Shown here: piece by piece, positions 1 to 6,363 of the stretch
Numbering within the stretch: position 1 is the first letter of the stretch
Layout: the number at the start of each line of letters is the position of its first letter
Virus record (IMG/VR): IMGVR_UViG_3300039309_000130
Coordinates: 1 to 38,598 of that record
Strand: one strand, 5' to 3'
Source: a virus
Length of the DNA stretch: 38,598 nucleotides
The notes under the pieces: model-generated
What the model was told of the DNA's origin: nothing
What the model saw: only the letters and a program-made list of their open reading frames with translations
Databases searched by the model: none
Made by a program: the position numbers and the translations under genes

Positions 1-127
1 CCTCGCATCACGCGCTAAATCTTTCAGATTTCGCGCCTCGCAGTAAACTGCGAGAGCCCCCCGAACCGACCAATCGATAATCATCCAAGCCCGCCGTTCG
101 GCATACCCATCATTGGAGGTTCCAATG
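1..127. repeat. Terminal direct repeat (left copy)
   Basis: These 127 bases are identical to 38472-38598 and also to 37800-37926. A perfect 127-base overlap between contig ends is what a de Bruijn assembler with k=127 leaves on a circular or circularly permuted molecule. The next base differs from the internal copy (C at 128, G at 37927), so the contig was cut exactly where two gene copies diverge. Confidence 0.95.
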
Positions 128-351
128 CACATAACCAAGTAGGGTTTCATCTTTTGTCTGTCCGCATTGCCCAATCGGTCGTTCCACGTGCGGGCGAATT
201 CGCCGAAGACGGGGCAGACACAGGCGGGATGATCCGAATGCTTCTCTTTCACAATCCAGGCCACAGCCTCCATGAAGCAGACGCCGTCTGAACGGGTTGG
301 ATGAGAGCCAGCACTTAAAGTGATGTTATCGATGCTCTTCGTTTTTGCCAT
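1..351 (-). CDS. Ala/Leu/Arg-repeat protein, copy 2, N-terminal part (continues across the contig join)
   Basis: The ATG at 351-349 follows a good ribosome site (AAGGAG, then ACTA before the ATG). Read minus, the frame runs off base 1 and, across the 127-base terminal overlap, continues at 38471 to a stop at 38172. The complete protein would be about 216 residues. The N-terminal part has Cys residues in the order FMEAV, SDHPACVCPVFGEF and WNDRL. This arrangement is familiar from uncharacterised phage and bacterial proteins whose second half is a run of Ala-rich repeats. The neighbouring copy 1 (37404-38150) is nearly identical here; MCIGT versus MSIGT is one difference. The function is unknown. 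Confidence 0.85.
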   Translation of the reverse strand, partial: MAKTKSIDNITLSAGSHPTRSDGVCFMEAVAWIVKEKHSDHPACVCPVFGEFARTWNDRLGNADRQKMKPYLVMCIGTSNDGYAERRAWMIIDWSVRGALAVYCEARNLKDLARDAR

Positions 352-430
352 TAGTTCTCCTTTTGATTGTGGGGCTTTTCTCGAATGTCGAGCGGTGCTT
401 GCGTCTCTTCCGCGTGCGCCTTCCGAAGAT

Positions 431-1063
431 TCATGACACCCATCCGTATTCTTGCTGACAGGCTTCTTTGGCCTGTTGCAGTAAGACGAACTGGCCTTGG
501 TTGCCCGTCTGCGGATTGTCCGGGTGCAACTTGCGCGCCGCCAACCGGAATGCTTTATCGAGCGTATCGGCGTCCTTAGGTTGAATCTCGGAATAAAGTG
601 CCAGGAACGCGAGTGCGTCCGAACCACGCATCGATTGCGGAGCTGGCGGGAGTTTGGCCCATCCCTTGTACTGCTCGGCGTGTTGCGTCACTCCGTAGCG
701 GTCTACCGCGCGCAGAGCTTCGAGCGCCAGGGCAATCGCTCGCAGATTGTCATCAAATGTTTTATAAGTGTCGCACGGGAACGAGAGAGCGCCAGATTTG
801 CCGGTGAAGCTCAAAATCATGCCAGGGCCGGAAGGGTTCGCTTTACTAAGCGGCCAACCGTCATTCCGAATTTGGTTTCGGGTGAAGAAGGCTTCGACCA
901 CAATATGAGTGGCTTTCAATTTGTCCAGCTCGTATTCCAGCAGATCGAGCGTTTTGCCGTAGCTGGCCCGAAACGAGCCCGCTTTCTGTTTCCATTTAGG
1001 CGTCGGCTGGCCGGGCCATTTCTCGATTGGAACGAACCGCAGATGGATCATTGGGCGATACAA
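431..1063 (-). CDS. J-domain (DnaJ-like) protein
   Basis: This is a 210-residue protein. Its last 60 residues look like a J domain: an initial helix (DALAFLALYSEI), a second helix ending in RKLHPDNPQTGN, which keeps the His-Pro-Asp motif of J proteins, and a third helix with QFVLLQQAKEAC. J domains stimulate the ATPase of Hsp70 (DnaK). Phages use such proteins to recruit host chaperones, for example during replication or assembly. The first 140 residues are not recognised; they may bind the client. The frame opens with TTG at 1063, 13 bases after GGAGG, and an in-frame ATG lies at 1051, so the start is uncertain. It lies just downstream of the copy 2 repeat gene on the other side of the join. 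Confidence 0.75.
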   Translation of the reverse strand: MYRPMIHLRFVPIEKWPGQPTPKWKQKAGSFRASYGKTLDLLEYELDKLKATHIVVEAFFTRNQIRNDGWPLSKANPSGPGMILSFTGKSGALSFPCDTYKTFDDNLRAIALALEALRAVDRYGVTQHAEQYKGWAKLPPAPQSMRGSDALAFLALYSEIQPKDADTLDKAFRLAARKLHPDNPQTGNQGQFVLLQQAKEACQQEYGWVS

Positions 1064-1148
1064 ACAATCATACCCGCCTCCCCGCTAAGGTCAAGGCCCA
1101 ATCTCGTTTCTAAGGTACTTTCCCCTGATAAATGGTACTTGAGGGGCA

Positions 1149-1177
1149 TTGCTGGAACTTCCGATAGGGTACAGAAT
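1149..1177 (+). promoter_or_regulatory. Candidate promoter giving a leaderless transcript
   Basis: TTGCTG at 1149-1154 and CAGAAT at 1172-1177 are separated by exactly 17 bases. The next ATG in a plausible gene is at 1184, six bases after the -10 box, so the transcript would begin at or beside the start codon. No Shine-Dalgarno site is visible upstream of that ATG, which agrees with a leaderless message. Confidence 0.45.
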
Positions 1178-1183
1178 CGATTC

Positions 1184-1327
1184 ATGCAAGAAACGATTTA
1201 CTCCAAACTGATAGCCGAGGCCGAATGTGTACTGCGGTCACTATTGGCTGAGGCCGATGATGCGTTTCGCGCCGAACTGGAGTTTCGGCGCAAAGGGACG
1301 CGGATCGCGGCAGCGGTGCGGGCATGA
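1184..1327 (+). CDS. Small hypothetical protein (47 aa)
   Basis: This short frame begins MQETIYSKLIAEAE and is helical and charged, ending in a basic tail (ELEFRRKGTRIAAAVRA). It is the first gene after the promoter candidate at 1149-1177, and its stop overlaps the ATG of the next gene (ATGA at 1324-1327), the coupling seen throughout this virus. The last 46 bases are repeated, with one 3-base deletion, at 1553-1598. The function is unknown. Confidence 0.55.
   Translation: MQETIYSKLIAEAECVLRSLLAEADDAFRAELEFRRKGTRIAAAVRA
1279..1327 (+). repeat. Direct repeat encoding a basic C-terminus, copy 1
   Basis: This segment encodes EFRRKGTRIAAAVRA and ends in ATGA, which is both the stop and the start of the next gene. 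It recurs at 1553-1598 lacking three bases. The two copies end two consecutive short frames in the same way, so a piece of gene end has been duplicated. Confidence 0.8.
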
Positions 1328-1545
1328 CGATGGCCGATGTGCAGATCGGAGATAAGACTGAATGGTTTTCTCCCCGTTGCGAGGGAATCGTTGTAGACGT
1401 GGATTATTGCTCGGTGCAGATTCGCTGGGATGACGGAACCACAAGCATTCAGGCCAAGGCAGATGGATTCATCGGCTGGAAGGTTAAAGCTTTCCAACGT
1501 GCTGGCACTCCAGGCCAGCACGAAAAGAAAGAAGGTCAACAATGA
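1324..1545 (+). CDS. Small SH3-like barrel protein (73 aa)
   Basis: The first 55 residues (IGDKTEWFSPRCEGIVVDVD, then VQIRWDDGTTS) read like a Tudor/KOW-type SH3 barrel: alternating hydrophobic strands, a Trp-Asp-Asp turn and a second IGWKV strand. Such domains bind nucleic acid or peptide, but nothing here says which. The last residues, AGTPGQHEKKEGQQ, are encoded by a dispersed hairpin (1498-1522), so the tail is probably not part of the fold. A second small protein of similar style lies at 26098-26325 and also ends in a hairpin-encoded tail. Confidence 0.6.
   Translation: MTMADVQIGDKTEWFSPRCEGIVVDVDYCSVQIRWDDGTTSIQAKADGFIGWKVKAFQRAGTPGQHEKKEGQQ
1498..1522 (+). repeat. Dispersed hairpin family 1, copy 1
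   Basis: Nine-base stem (CGTGCTGGC with GCCAGCACG) around the loop ACTCCAG. It encodes AGTPGQHE at the C-terminus of the 1324-1545 gene. Confidence 0.9.
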
Positions 1546-1552
1546 ACAATCA

Positions 1553-1598
1553 GGAGTTTCGGCGCAAAGGGACGCGGATCGCGGCGGTGCGGTCATGA
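1553..1598 (+). repeat. Direct repeat encoding a basic C-terminus, copy 2
   Basis: Near-identical to 1279-1327. It lies in an 18-codon frame (1542-1598, MNNQEFRRKG onward) whose ATG overlaps the end of the 1324-1545 gene and whose stop overlaps the ATG at 1595. That frame may be a leftover of the duplication rather than a gene. Confidence 0.8.
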
Positions 1599-1849
1599 GC
1601 GTTGCGGACTTCAATAGCTTTCCACAACGCCTGAATGCATTTCTCGTCGGTCACAGCTACAAAGAGGTAATCACCGGCTGCCTCGCAGCGGCGGCAGTGG
1701 CGGCGACGAAGAGCGGTATGGATCAAGCCACATTCCAACGCCTGACGGAGACTGCTTGGAACTCCCAACGTGCTGGCACTCCAGGCCAGCACGAAACGCC
1801 GGAAACCCCAATAAGTCAGCACGAGACGAAAGAAGGTCCAAAGCAATGA
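1595..1849 (+). CDS. Small hypothetical protein (84 aa)
   Basis: Chosen from ATG 1595 (MSVADFNSFPQRLNAF), which overlaps the previous stop; the open frame continues upstream without a better start. About 55 residues look helical (VITGCLAAAAVAATKSGMDQ, then a helix with QRLTETAW). The last 30 residues come from a hairpin repeat (1769-1793) plus a decayed second one (TPISQHETKEGPKQ). The stop overlaps ATG 1846. The function is unknown. Confidence 0.6.
   Translation: MSVADFNSFPQRLNAFLVGHSYKEVITGCLAAAAVAATKSGMDQATFQRLTETAWNSQRAGTPGQHETPETPISQHETKEGPKQ
1769..1793 (+). repeat. Dispersed hairpin family 1, copy 2
   Basis: Identical stem and loop to the copy at 1498-1522. It encodes AGTPGQHET near the C-terminus of the 1595-1849 gene. 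A decayed relic (AGTCAGCACGAGACGAAAG) follows at about 1812. Confidence 0.9.
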
Positions 1850-2181
1850 GCTATCACAACGGACATCGCGAATACCAACGGCAAGAAGCCTTCGGCCTCA
1901 GCGTCCAAAAGCGAATCGCAACGTTGGACGAAGGCCGGGGCATGGACAACATTCCGAATTGCCCAACCTGCTCACGATCAACCCTGCTCATCGAACACGA
2001 GTACCAGCCGCAACTGAGGCTGATCTCAGACGGCGAACCGGAACAGGAAGGTGTGTATTTCACCTGCGAATGGTGCAACTCGGTGATCGATCCGCGCGAT
2101 GTGAGCGAACAGGCGCCACGGAAGCCGGCTGCAAGCGAGGGCTGGGAGGATGAGACGGAGCGGGCGCGGAGGATCGCATGA
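1846..2181 (+). CDS. Zinc-ribbon protein (111 aa)
   Basis: ATG 1846 overlaps the stop of the previous gene. The middle contains CPTCSRSTLL and, about 35 residues later, FTCEWCNSVIDP, two CxxC pairs typical of a zinc ribbon. A basic and acidic tail follows (EDETERARRIA). Small zinc-ribbon proteins are common in phage early regions and several more occur in this window (3904, 4483, 35219, 35817). A nucleic-acid-binding or inhibitor role is possible but not shown. Confidence 0.7.
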   Translation: MSYHNGHREYQRQEAFGLSVQKRIATLDEGRGMDNIPNCPTCSRSTLLIEHEYQPQLRLISDGEPEQEGVYFTCEWCNSVIDPRDVSEQAPRKPAASEGWEDETERARRIA

Positions 2182-2218
2182 CGTACGACGGCATTGGCAC
2201 CGATCTACCGGATGGCGG

Positions 2219-2326
2219 ATGAAGAGGTTCAGCGGCCCGGCGATAACGAGTCGCGATTTCGGGCCTACGCGCGGCGACTCCAGTGCCGCGCGAGACGGAA
2301 GAACGGCCCAGTACAGAAGTAACTAG
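2219..2326 (+). CDS. Possible small basic peptide (35 aa)
   Basis: An open frame MKRFSGPAITSRDF with basic composition. Its ATG overlaps the stop of a 14-codon frame at 2178-2222 (MTYDGIGTDLPDGG), whose ATG in turn overlaps the stop of the zinc-ribbon gene, so coupling would pass through both. Its second half is a dispersed hairpin (2268-2292). It may be a repeat-derived spacer that keeps translation coupled rather than a functional protein. Confidence 0.3.
   Translation: MKRFSGPAITSRDFGPTRGDSSAARDGRTAQYRSN
2268..2292 (+). repeat. Dispersed hairpin family 1, copy 3
   Basis: Eight-base stem (CGCGCGGC with GCCGCGCG) around GACTCCAGT. It lies in a tiny frame between the zinc-ribbon gene and the gene at 2358. 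Confidence 0.85.
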
Positions 2327-2357
2327 CGAAGAACAGGCGAACACCGGAGAATAAACC

Positions 2358-2894
2358 ATGCAACCCCATCCGAAATACTTCAAACCCGAACTTTCAAAAC
2401 CCTACACCATCGCCTTGAAATACCCAACCGGGAAGCAGGTGAACGGCTTCAGCGGCCCCGAACTGCGCTGGATACTGGTAGATGGCCAGGCCTTCTACAC
2501 CCAGCTCGACTTCGGGCCAAAAATCGAGGATCTTGGAATCAGGGCCGGCCAGCGCTTCCAGGTCGAAAAACGCATGGTCGGGCGGAAGGCGGAATGGTTT
2601 GTTTCTCACGTACCTGATATTCAGCCGCGCCCGGGCTTACCGCAGAAGGCAGCAACGCTCCTTGCACAGGCGAGCCCGCTGGACGCACCGCATGGACTGG
2701 ATGAAGCAGACGTTCAGCCGGTGTCGAAACGCCCTGAGACGGCCCTGGAACTCGCGTTAAAGACGGCGGTATCGGCGGCGGCGGAAGCCGAAAGGCACGG
2801 CCAACAGATCGGATATGCCGTGCGTTTCCGGCCAGAAGACATCCGAGCGTTGGGAATCACAGTGTTGATAAATTCTCGACATGAGGCGGCGTGA
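2358..2894 (+). CDS. Hypothetical early phage protein (178 aa)
   Basis: ATG 2358 follows CGGAGAATAAACC, an acceptable ribosome site. Residues 15-90 are beta-rich (YTIALKYPTGKQVNGF, LRWILVDGQAFYTQLD), like a small single-strand-binding or OB-type domain. Residues 125-178 are helical and end in a pattern (ALKTAVSAAAEAERHGQQIG, RFRPEDIRALGITVLI) that I associate with uncharacterised phage proteins lying near replication genes. A DNA-binding role is a guess. The GTGA at 2891 couples it to the next gene. Confidence 0.65.
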   Translation: MQPHPKYFKPELSKPYTIALKYPTGKQVNGFSGPELRWILVDGQAFYTQLDFGPKIEDLGIRAGQRFQVEKRMVGRKAEWFVSHVPDIQPRPGLPQKAATLLAQASPLDAPHGLDEADVQPVSKRPETALELALKTAVSAAAEAERHGQQIGYAVRFRPEDIRALGITVLINSRHEAA

Positions 2895-3163
2895 CGACAA
2901 TGGGAATCAAAGCGCGTCATGGAATGTCGGGCATGGGTGCGCCTCAATCCGCCATTGACCGTAGAGGAAAGCGCAAACACATGAACCATCTACTGCACAA
3001 CGTCTGCATCGAAGTATTAGGTATAGTCGCAAGCGTATGTTTCGCCATGTTCGCGGTATTCTGGACAGCCAAGAAATCCAGGGAACGCAGTGAACGAGAA
3101 GAGTACGAGCGATATTTCAAACGGCTGAACGACGCCGACAAACCGAACCAGCGAAGAATATGA
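2891..3163 (+). CDS. Small membrane protein with charged tail
   Basis: The core is one membrane span (CIEVLGIVASVCFAMFAVFW) followed by a charged helix (KKSRERSEREEYERYFKRL). The GTG at 2891 overlaps the previous stop, but a second start, ATG 2981, has its own site (GGAAAG, nine bases upstream) and gives a 60-residue protein. The DNA between the two starts resembles repeat family 2 in reverse orientation, so the N-terminal extension may be an insertion. The stop overlaps ATG 3160. The function is unknown. Confidence 0.6.
   Translation: MTTMGIKARHGMSGMGAPQSAIDRRGKRKHMNHLLHNVCIEVLGIVASVCFAMFAVFWTAKKSRERSEREEYERYFKRLNDADKPNQRRI
2943..2982 (-). repeat. Repeat family 2, partial copy
   Basis: Read minus, this matches the copy at 24153: both contain TTGCGCTTTCC or TTGGCGCTTTCC, and translate alike (FALSSTV here, LALSSTV there). 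The right end is shortened. Confidence 0.55.
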
Positions 3164-3603
3164 AGCCGGTCCGTTCTAAAGAATATTTAGCTTTCATTCG
3201 CTCCCTGCCGTGCGCGGTGTGTTTTCGGACCCGATCCGTGGAGGCGGCTCACATCGGCCGGCGCGGCCTCTCGCAAAAGTCTTCAGACAAAGAGGCCATC
3301 CCTCTTTGCTACCTCCATCACCGCGAACAACACCGAATCGGGCTCAAGCGGTTTCAGAAGACCTATGAGCTAGACATCCCGTCGCTGATCGACATGTTGC
3401 AGGAAAAACCCCGGATCGCAATCGGCCGCACCGCGCGCACGGCTGGTTACTATGTCGCGCTCTATCGCTCGGAATTGTTCACGCTGCTTCCGGTCCATCT
3501 GGGCCTGGGCGAATCGGTGGCACTCGCCCTTCAGCTATGCCGGGAATATTTGATCGAGAGCCACTTTCATGCAGCGCGCGAATGCTCTTCTCACCGTTGG
3601 TGA
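3160..3603 (+). CDS. HNH endonuclease, Ref/DUF968-like
   Basis: This 147-residue protein carries a classic phage HNH arrangement: LPCAVCF near residue 17 (a Cys pair), EAAHIGRRG with the first motif His near 30, and PLCYLHHREQH near residue 48-58. This spacing matches the Ref (P1 recombination enhancement) and DUF968 group, zinc-stabilised nucleases that nick or cut DNA and are often found in phage replication and recombination modules. The C-terminal half (AGYYVALYRSELFTLLPVHL) is not recognised. It closes the plus-strand early operon and its ATG overlaps the previous stop. The family call is firm; the exact substrate is unknown. Confidence 0.85.
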   Translation: MKPVRSKEYLAFIRSLPCAVCFRTRSVEAAHIGRRGLSQKSSDKEAIPLCYLHHREQHRIGLKRFQKTYELDIPSLIDMLQEKPRIAIGRTARTAGYYVALYRSELFTLLPVHLGLGESVALALQLCREYLIESHFHAARECSSHRW

Positions 3604-3631
3604 TAGCCGATGAGAGCGCCGACCTAAGCTT

Positions 3632-3907
3632 TCATGATCTCCATCCGTAGTTGTCGCGTGGCGTTGCGATTCGCTTCCCCATGGTGCGGGCGGCTTCGTC
3701 CGGCACGCCATTTACAAACTGCGCAAAAAACACGCGTGCGATCTCAGAGCACTGCTCGGTGATTGTGAGCATCCGCCATTTTGCGTATCCAATACCCCGG
3801 AAGTCAGATGGTACCTCTGATAGCTTAGAACCGGTTGTGAATAGATTGCTCAATTGCTTTTGTTGGTGGTGCTCTTCGGGCCATTCGACGGAAGGCGGCG
3901 GTTTCAT
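3632..3907 (-). CDS. Hypothetical protein (91 aa)
   Basis: ATG 3907 overlaps the stop of the upstream gene (ATGA). The first 18 residues (MKPPPSVEWPEEHHQQKQL) are encoded by repeat family 2, so the ancestral protein may have begun later. The rest contains GIGYAKWRMLTITEQCSEIA and a basic C-terminus (GKRIATPRDNYGWRS). It is the last gene of the 5943-3632 minus operon, and I see no family signature. About 30 bases separate its stop from the convergent HNH gene, with no clear terminator. Confidence 0.55.
   Translation of the reverse strand: MKPPPSVEWPEEHHQQKQLSNLFTTGSKLSEVPSDFRGIGYAKWRMLTITEQCSEIARVFFAQFVNGVPDEAARTMGKRIATPRDNYGWRS
3856..3905 (+). repeat. Repeat family 2 copy
   Basis: Begins CTTTTGTTGGTGGTGCTCTTC and continues with GGGCCATTCGACGGAAGGCG. 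The first 30 bases match the copy at 4106 almost exactly. It covers the N-terminus of the minus gene 3632-3907. Confidence 0.75.
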
Positions 3908-4098
3908 GATTGCGCTCCGTCTTCGCAGTCCTCGCACTCACCGTCGAAGGTGTCAAAATCAGCATCTTCAGCAAATTCCCATGGAGCACATCCGAAGGCG
4001 TAGAACAGTTTGCAGTGAATGCACTGCCAACCGTAGTACTCTTCTTTCCACTCATGTTGGCAGTCCGCCCGGTTTGGCATTTCTATGACGCCGCTCAT
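3904..4098 (-). CDS. Small zinc-ribbon protein (64 aa)
   Basis: A good ribosome site (AAAGGGAATTAT before the ATG) marks the start. The protein has DCQHEWKEEYYGWQCIHC, a C-x-H and C-x-x-C pair like a treble-clef or zinc ribbon, then an acidic end with ECEDCED. It sits between a repeat family 2 copy downstream and another just upstream. It probably binds metal; the partner is unknown. Confidence 0.65.
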   Translation of the reverse strand: MSGVIEMPNRADCQHEWKEEYYGWQCIHCKLFYAFGCAPWEFAEDADFDTFDGECEDCEDGAQS

Positions 4099-4105
4099 AT
4101 AATTC

Positions 4106-4170
4106 CCTTTTGTTGGTGGTGCTCTTCAGGCCATTCGCCGGGAGGCGGGCCGCTACGCGTTCGCGCGCTG
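4106..4170 (+). repeat. Repeat family 2 copy
   Basis: A full-length copy: CTTTTGTTGGTGGTGCTCTTC at the left, CTACGCGTTCGCGCGCTGGA at the right, with a GC-rich, self-complementary middle (GGGAGGCGGGCC). It lies between the stop of the HNH gene 4175-4486 and the next gene downstream, so here it is in the mRNA leader of 3904-4098. Confidence 0.8.
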
Positions 4171-4174
4171 GACA

Positions 4175-4486
4175 TTACGCGGATTGCCTCATCGGAGCGA
4201 TACCGTAGCGCCTCTCGAATTCGGCAGGTTTCATGAACTCGCCGGTGAACGGGCAGCGGAGCGGTTCAGAGGCGACATGCAGCTCCTTTTGGATTTCTAG
4301 GAGCTGGTGCGGGCAGAAACAGTGTTTCCCGTTCATGTGGTGGATATTGAACCCGGTTCGGACTGGCCGCCCCGCGATTTCTTCAAATACGGCACGATGG
4401 ACGTATTTGTTTCGGTGCTTCCCTGAGTTTAGTCGCGGATAGCCTTTCTCGTTCAGCCGGAATGTCCCGAGCGTTGGGTGTCTCAC
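4175..4486 (-). CDS. HNH homing-type endonuclease (103 aa)
   Basis: The GTG at 4486 overlaps the previous stop (GTGA). The order is that of small phage HNH nucleases: GYPRLNSGKHRNKYVHRAVF (a strand, then the first His), an EEIAGRPV helix, and FNIHHMNGKHC with the His-His-Asn active site, followed by a CPHQLLEIQKELH helix. A short C-terminal segment has CPFTGEFMKP. Such enzymes nick or cut DNA and are often selfish elements in phages. The open frame extends further upstream (to 4588) but overlaps another gene there. Confidence 0.8.
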   Translation of the reverse strand: MRHPTLGTFRLNEKGYPRLNSGKHRNKYVHRAVFEEIAGRPVRTGFNIHHMNGKHCFCPHQLLEIQKELHVASEPLRCPFTGEFMKPAEFERRYGIAPMRQSA

Positions 4487-4674
4487 GCGGTTCGGTCCCA
4501 CTCTTTTTGTAAATCGGCAAAGATGCCTTTTTGAATCTCCCCTTCGCCACAGAACGGACACGGATGACAGGTAGCCAATAGTTGACACAAAGACATCGGC
4601 ACGAACGGCGTACCGTCTTCCGTCAGTAGCCCCCCCCCGTTACACGCCGGACATTTTTCGACGCTCGCGCTCAC
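4483..4674 (-). CDS. Zinc-finger protein with poly-Gly turn (63 aa)
   Basis: GTG 4674 lies inside the end of the upstream replication gene. The protein has CPACNGGGLL near residue 8 and CHPCPFCGEGEI near residue 36, two Cys pairs of a zinc finger similar to the DnaJ-type CxxCxGxG repeat. The Gly-Gly-Gly is coded by nine consecutive G (C on the plus strand, 4630-4638), a run prone to slippage or miscall. If the run length is wrong, this domain would read in a different frame. The stop overlaps the HNH start. Confidence 0.55.
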   Translation of the reverse strand: MSASVEKCPACNGGGLLTEDGTPFVPMSLCQLLATCHPCPFCGEGEIQKGIFADLQKEWDRTA

Positions 4675-5689
4675 GCAGGAAGTCTGCAAGTTCGGCTTCT
4701 TTTCCAGGCAATATCGGATTTTTGGGAGTTTCAGGATTCGCTGTGTTTGCTGGCTTCTGTGCCGCGATTTCAGCCGCATCACCGGCCAAGTTGATAAAAA
4801 GTGGCAACGGGATAACCTTCCCGGCTCGAATCTTCGCCTGAATGACTTTCCGAAACTGCGGAATGGTTGCTTTCCCGAGCGCGGTCTGAATCTTGGCTAA
4901 CAGTTTGTCGTTGGGGATTATACCGTGGTGTCGGAGGCAGTAGTCGTCCAGGAGTTCATGGAGGGTTGTTAAATAGCGTTTTGTTGATTCTTCAGGTAGT
5001 TGACTGCCACGATTCCGAAACTGGTTTCGAGGTTGTTCCCCTTTTGTACCCGTACTGTTCGTCTGTTCTTTGCCCTTGATCCTAATCACAAGCACACCAT
5101 CGCACAGGTAGGGGTATACTTCCTGGTCTATCTGGCCTTCGTTTTCTGTTTGAAACCAGCTCGCCGACTTAGCTCCAGGAAATTCTTTTTTGCGAGTGCG
5201 CGTCCCTGGCCTGACAATTTGCGGGTGTTCGTAAATTGCCTCGATCTGCCCGCGCGGCCTCTTGATTTCCTCTGGAGCTTCTTCGTCGGCCGGCCTGGAT
5301 TCTACCGTCAAAGCCACAACTTTGGCCGCGGGACGATCAGGAAGTTCCGGCCACGTCTGGAACGGGATCGAATACCGATAGCGTCCAGGACCAACCTTTT
5401 TCCCTTCCACTACATGTCTCGCCATCAAATCCCCCATGCCTAATTCCACGGCGCGAACCGTGCAACGCGCGAATGCCGCCAACTCTTCATTTGGGATCAC
5501 CCGCGTCTGTTTTGGAGCTGGCACGCCTGGGTCCCTGGGAGGATGAAGTTCCGAATTTATATAAAGTATCGACAAGACTTGAGCATCACCCGACACTAGA
5601 CGCGACCAATCCCATAGGCATTCATTCGGGAGGGGAGTAAAGCCTTTGCGTCGTTCAACGTCTAGGTGGGCCAGAGGAGCAGCGCTCAC
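4640..5689 (-). CDS. Probable replication initiation protein (winged helix)
   Basis: The GTG at 5689 has GGAGG nine bases upstream and overlaps the previous stop; a longer open frame to 5737 lacks such support. Residues 15-110 (FTPLPNECLWDWSRLVSGDA, then a helix and RVIPNEELAAFARC) look like the helix-turn-helix domain found at the N-terminus of phage O/DnaD-type replication proteins. Residues 115-230 are a polar linker. Residues 235-310 (TTLHELLDDYCLRHHGIIPN, then LLAKIQTALGKATI) form a second helical domain, and the tail is charged. An initiator would load the host replisome, which fits the lack of any polymerase or helicase gene here. The assignment rests on pattern and context, not a strong motif. 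Confidence 0.55.
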   Translation of the reverse strand: MSAAPLAHLDVERRKGFTPLPNECLWDWSRLVSGDAQVLSILYINSELHPPRDPGVPAPKQTRVIPNEELAAFARCTVRAVELGMGDLMARHVVEGKKVGPGRYRYSIPFQTWPELPDRPAAKVVALTVESRPADEEAPEEIKRPRGQIEAIYEHPQIVRPGTRTRKKEFPGAKSASWFQTENEGQIDQEVYPYLCDGVLVIRIKGKEQTNSTGTKGEQPRNQFRNRGSQLPEESTKRYLTTLHELLDDYCLRHHGIIPNDKLLAKIQTALGKATIPQFRKVIQAKIRAGKVIPLPLFINLAGDAAEIAAQKPANTANPETPKNPILPGKEAELADFLRERERRKMSGV

Positions 5690-5943
5690 CGGGATATCCT
5701 CCGGTGCGTCGCATAAGCCCCTACGACGGCCGAGCACACAGCGAGTGCAAAAGACCTCAACCCAAGATAACAGAGCGTCAGCGGCCCAGCCAAGCGGTCT
5801 CGGATATACCCTAGTTGCTCAATGGCCCCGCTAAACGCGAAAATTACCATCGCAATAAAGCCGGCCGTAGTGATCCGCCTGACCCACCGGGCGACCATGA
5901 CCCGCCCGAACACCATAAAAACCAATTGTTCTCGCCAATTCAT
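5686..5943 (-). CDS. Membrane protein with two or three spans (85 aa)
   Basis: The ATG at 5943 is preceded by a strong ribosome site (AAGGGAGAG). Hydrophobic segments are at about residues 25-43 (TTAGFIAMVIFAFSGAIEQL) and 55-78 (PLTLCYLGLRSFALAVCSAV). It is the first gene of the minus operon that carries the replication protein and is coupled to it by GTGA. The function is unknown. Confidence 0.65.
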   Translation of the reverse strand: MNWREQLVFMVFGRVMVARWVRRITTAGFIAMVIFAFSGAIEQLGYIRDRLAGPLTLCYLGLRSFALAVCSAVVGAYATHRRISR

Positions 5944-5968
5944 GAAACTCTCCCTTGAAAATCAGTAC

Positions 5969-5998
5969 TTGACATCAGAGGGGAATGAATGGCAAAAT
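5969..5998 (+). promoter_or_regulatory. Candidate promoter with TTGACA box
   Basis: A perfect TTGACA (5969-5974) and CAAAAT (5993-5998), 18 bases apart. The preceding ATCAGTAC is shared with the promoter at 35194-35222, whose -35 is also TTGACA, suggesting a common extended -35 element. No gene begins within 440 bases downstream, so the product may be a non-coding RNA or an origin transcript. Confidence 0.55.
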
Positions 5999-6033
5999 GC
6001 AGGGGTTAAGCGATTGATTCTCGCCGAACGCCG

Positions 6034-6073
6034 CCTTTGCCTTGATCCCCTTAGACAGTGACCTAGGCAAAGG
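6034..6073 (+). other. Hairpin with nine-base perfect stem
   Basis: CCTTTGCCT (6034-6042) pairs with AGGCAAAGG (6065-6073) around a 22-base loop, shortly after the promoter at 5969. There is no T run after it, so it is not a standard terminator; it may be part of an RNA or an origin. Confidence 0.5.
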
Positions 6074-6340
6074 TCTGTTTATCCGCTCATTGTAACCAAC
6101 CTAACATTACAGTACTTATTGCTGTTTTTGACGGCACGGTGAAAATTCTACTCCTTTGAATGGCCTGAGATCAAGAGCTATTTTTCTACTTCGCTGTTTG
6201 TTCCCTGTTACTTGACCGAAATGTTTTTCGGGTCCTGCCTGAAAGCTTTTTCGTCCGACGCACCCGGTCCATTAGTGTGTTAAGAAGTAAATCTTTTCTT
6301 AAGAAGCAGGAGCTACGGCTGCTTGAACTTGATTTCGTTT

Positions 6341-6363
6341 GCGCCGTCCTGGAGTCACGGCGC
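6341..6363 (+). repeat. Dispersed hairpin family 1, copy 4
   Basis: GCGCCGT with ACGGCGC around CCTGGAGTC. It is intergenic, upstream of the 6447 gene. Confidence 0.88.

Noticed and set aside
497-1183. Long plus-strand ORF upstream of 1184
   Set aside because: It is antisense to the J-domain gene and its translation has no protein-like pattern; only its last 47 residues, from ATG 1184, fall outside that gene.
5000-5443. 147-residue plus-strand ORF
   Set aside because: It lies wholly antisense to the replication gene, with no ribosome site.
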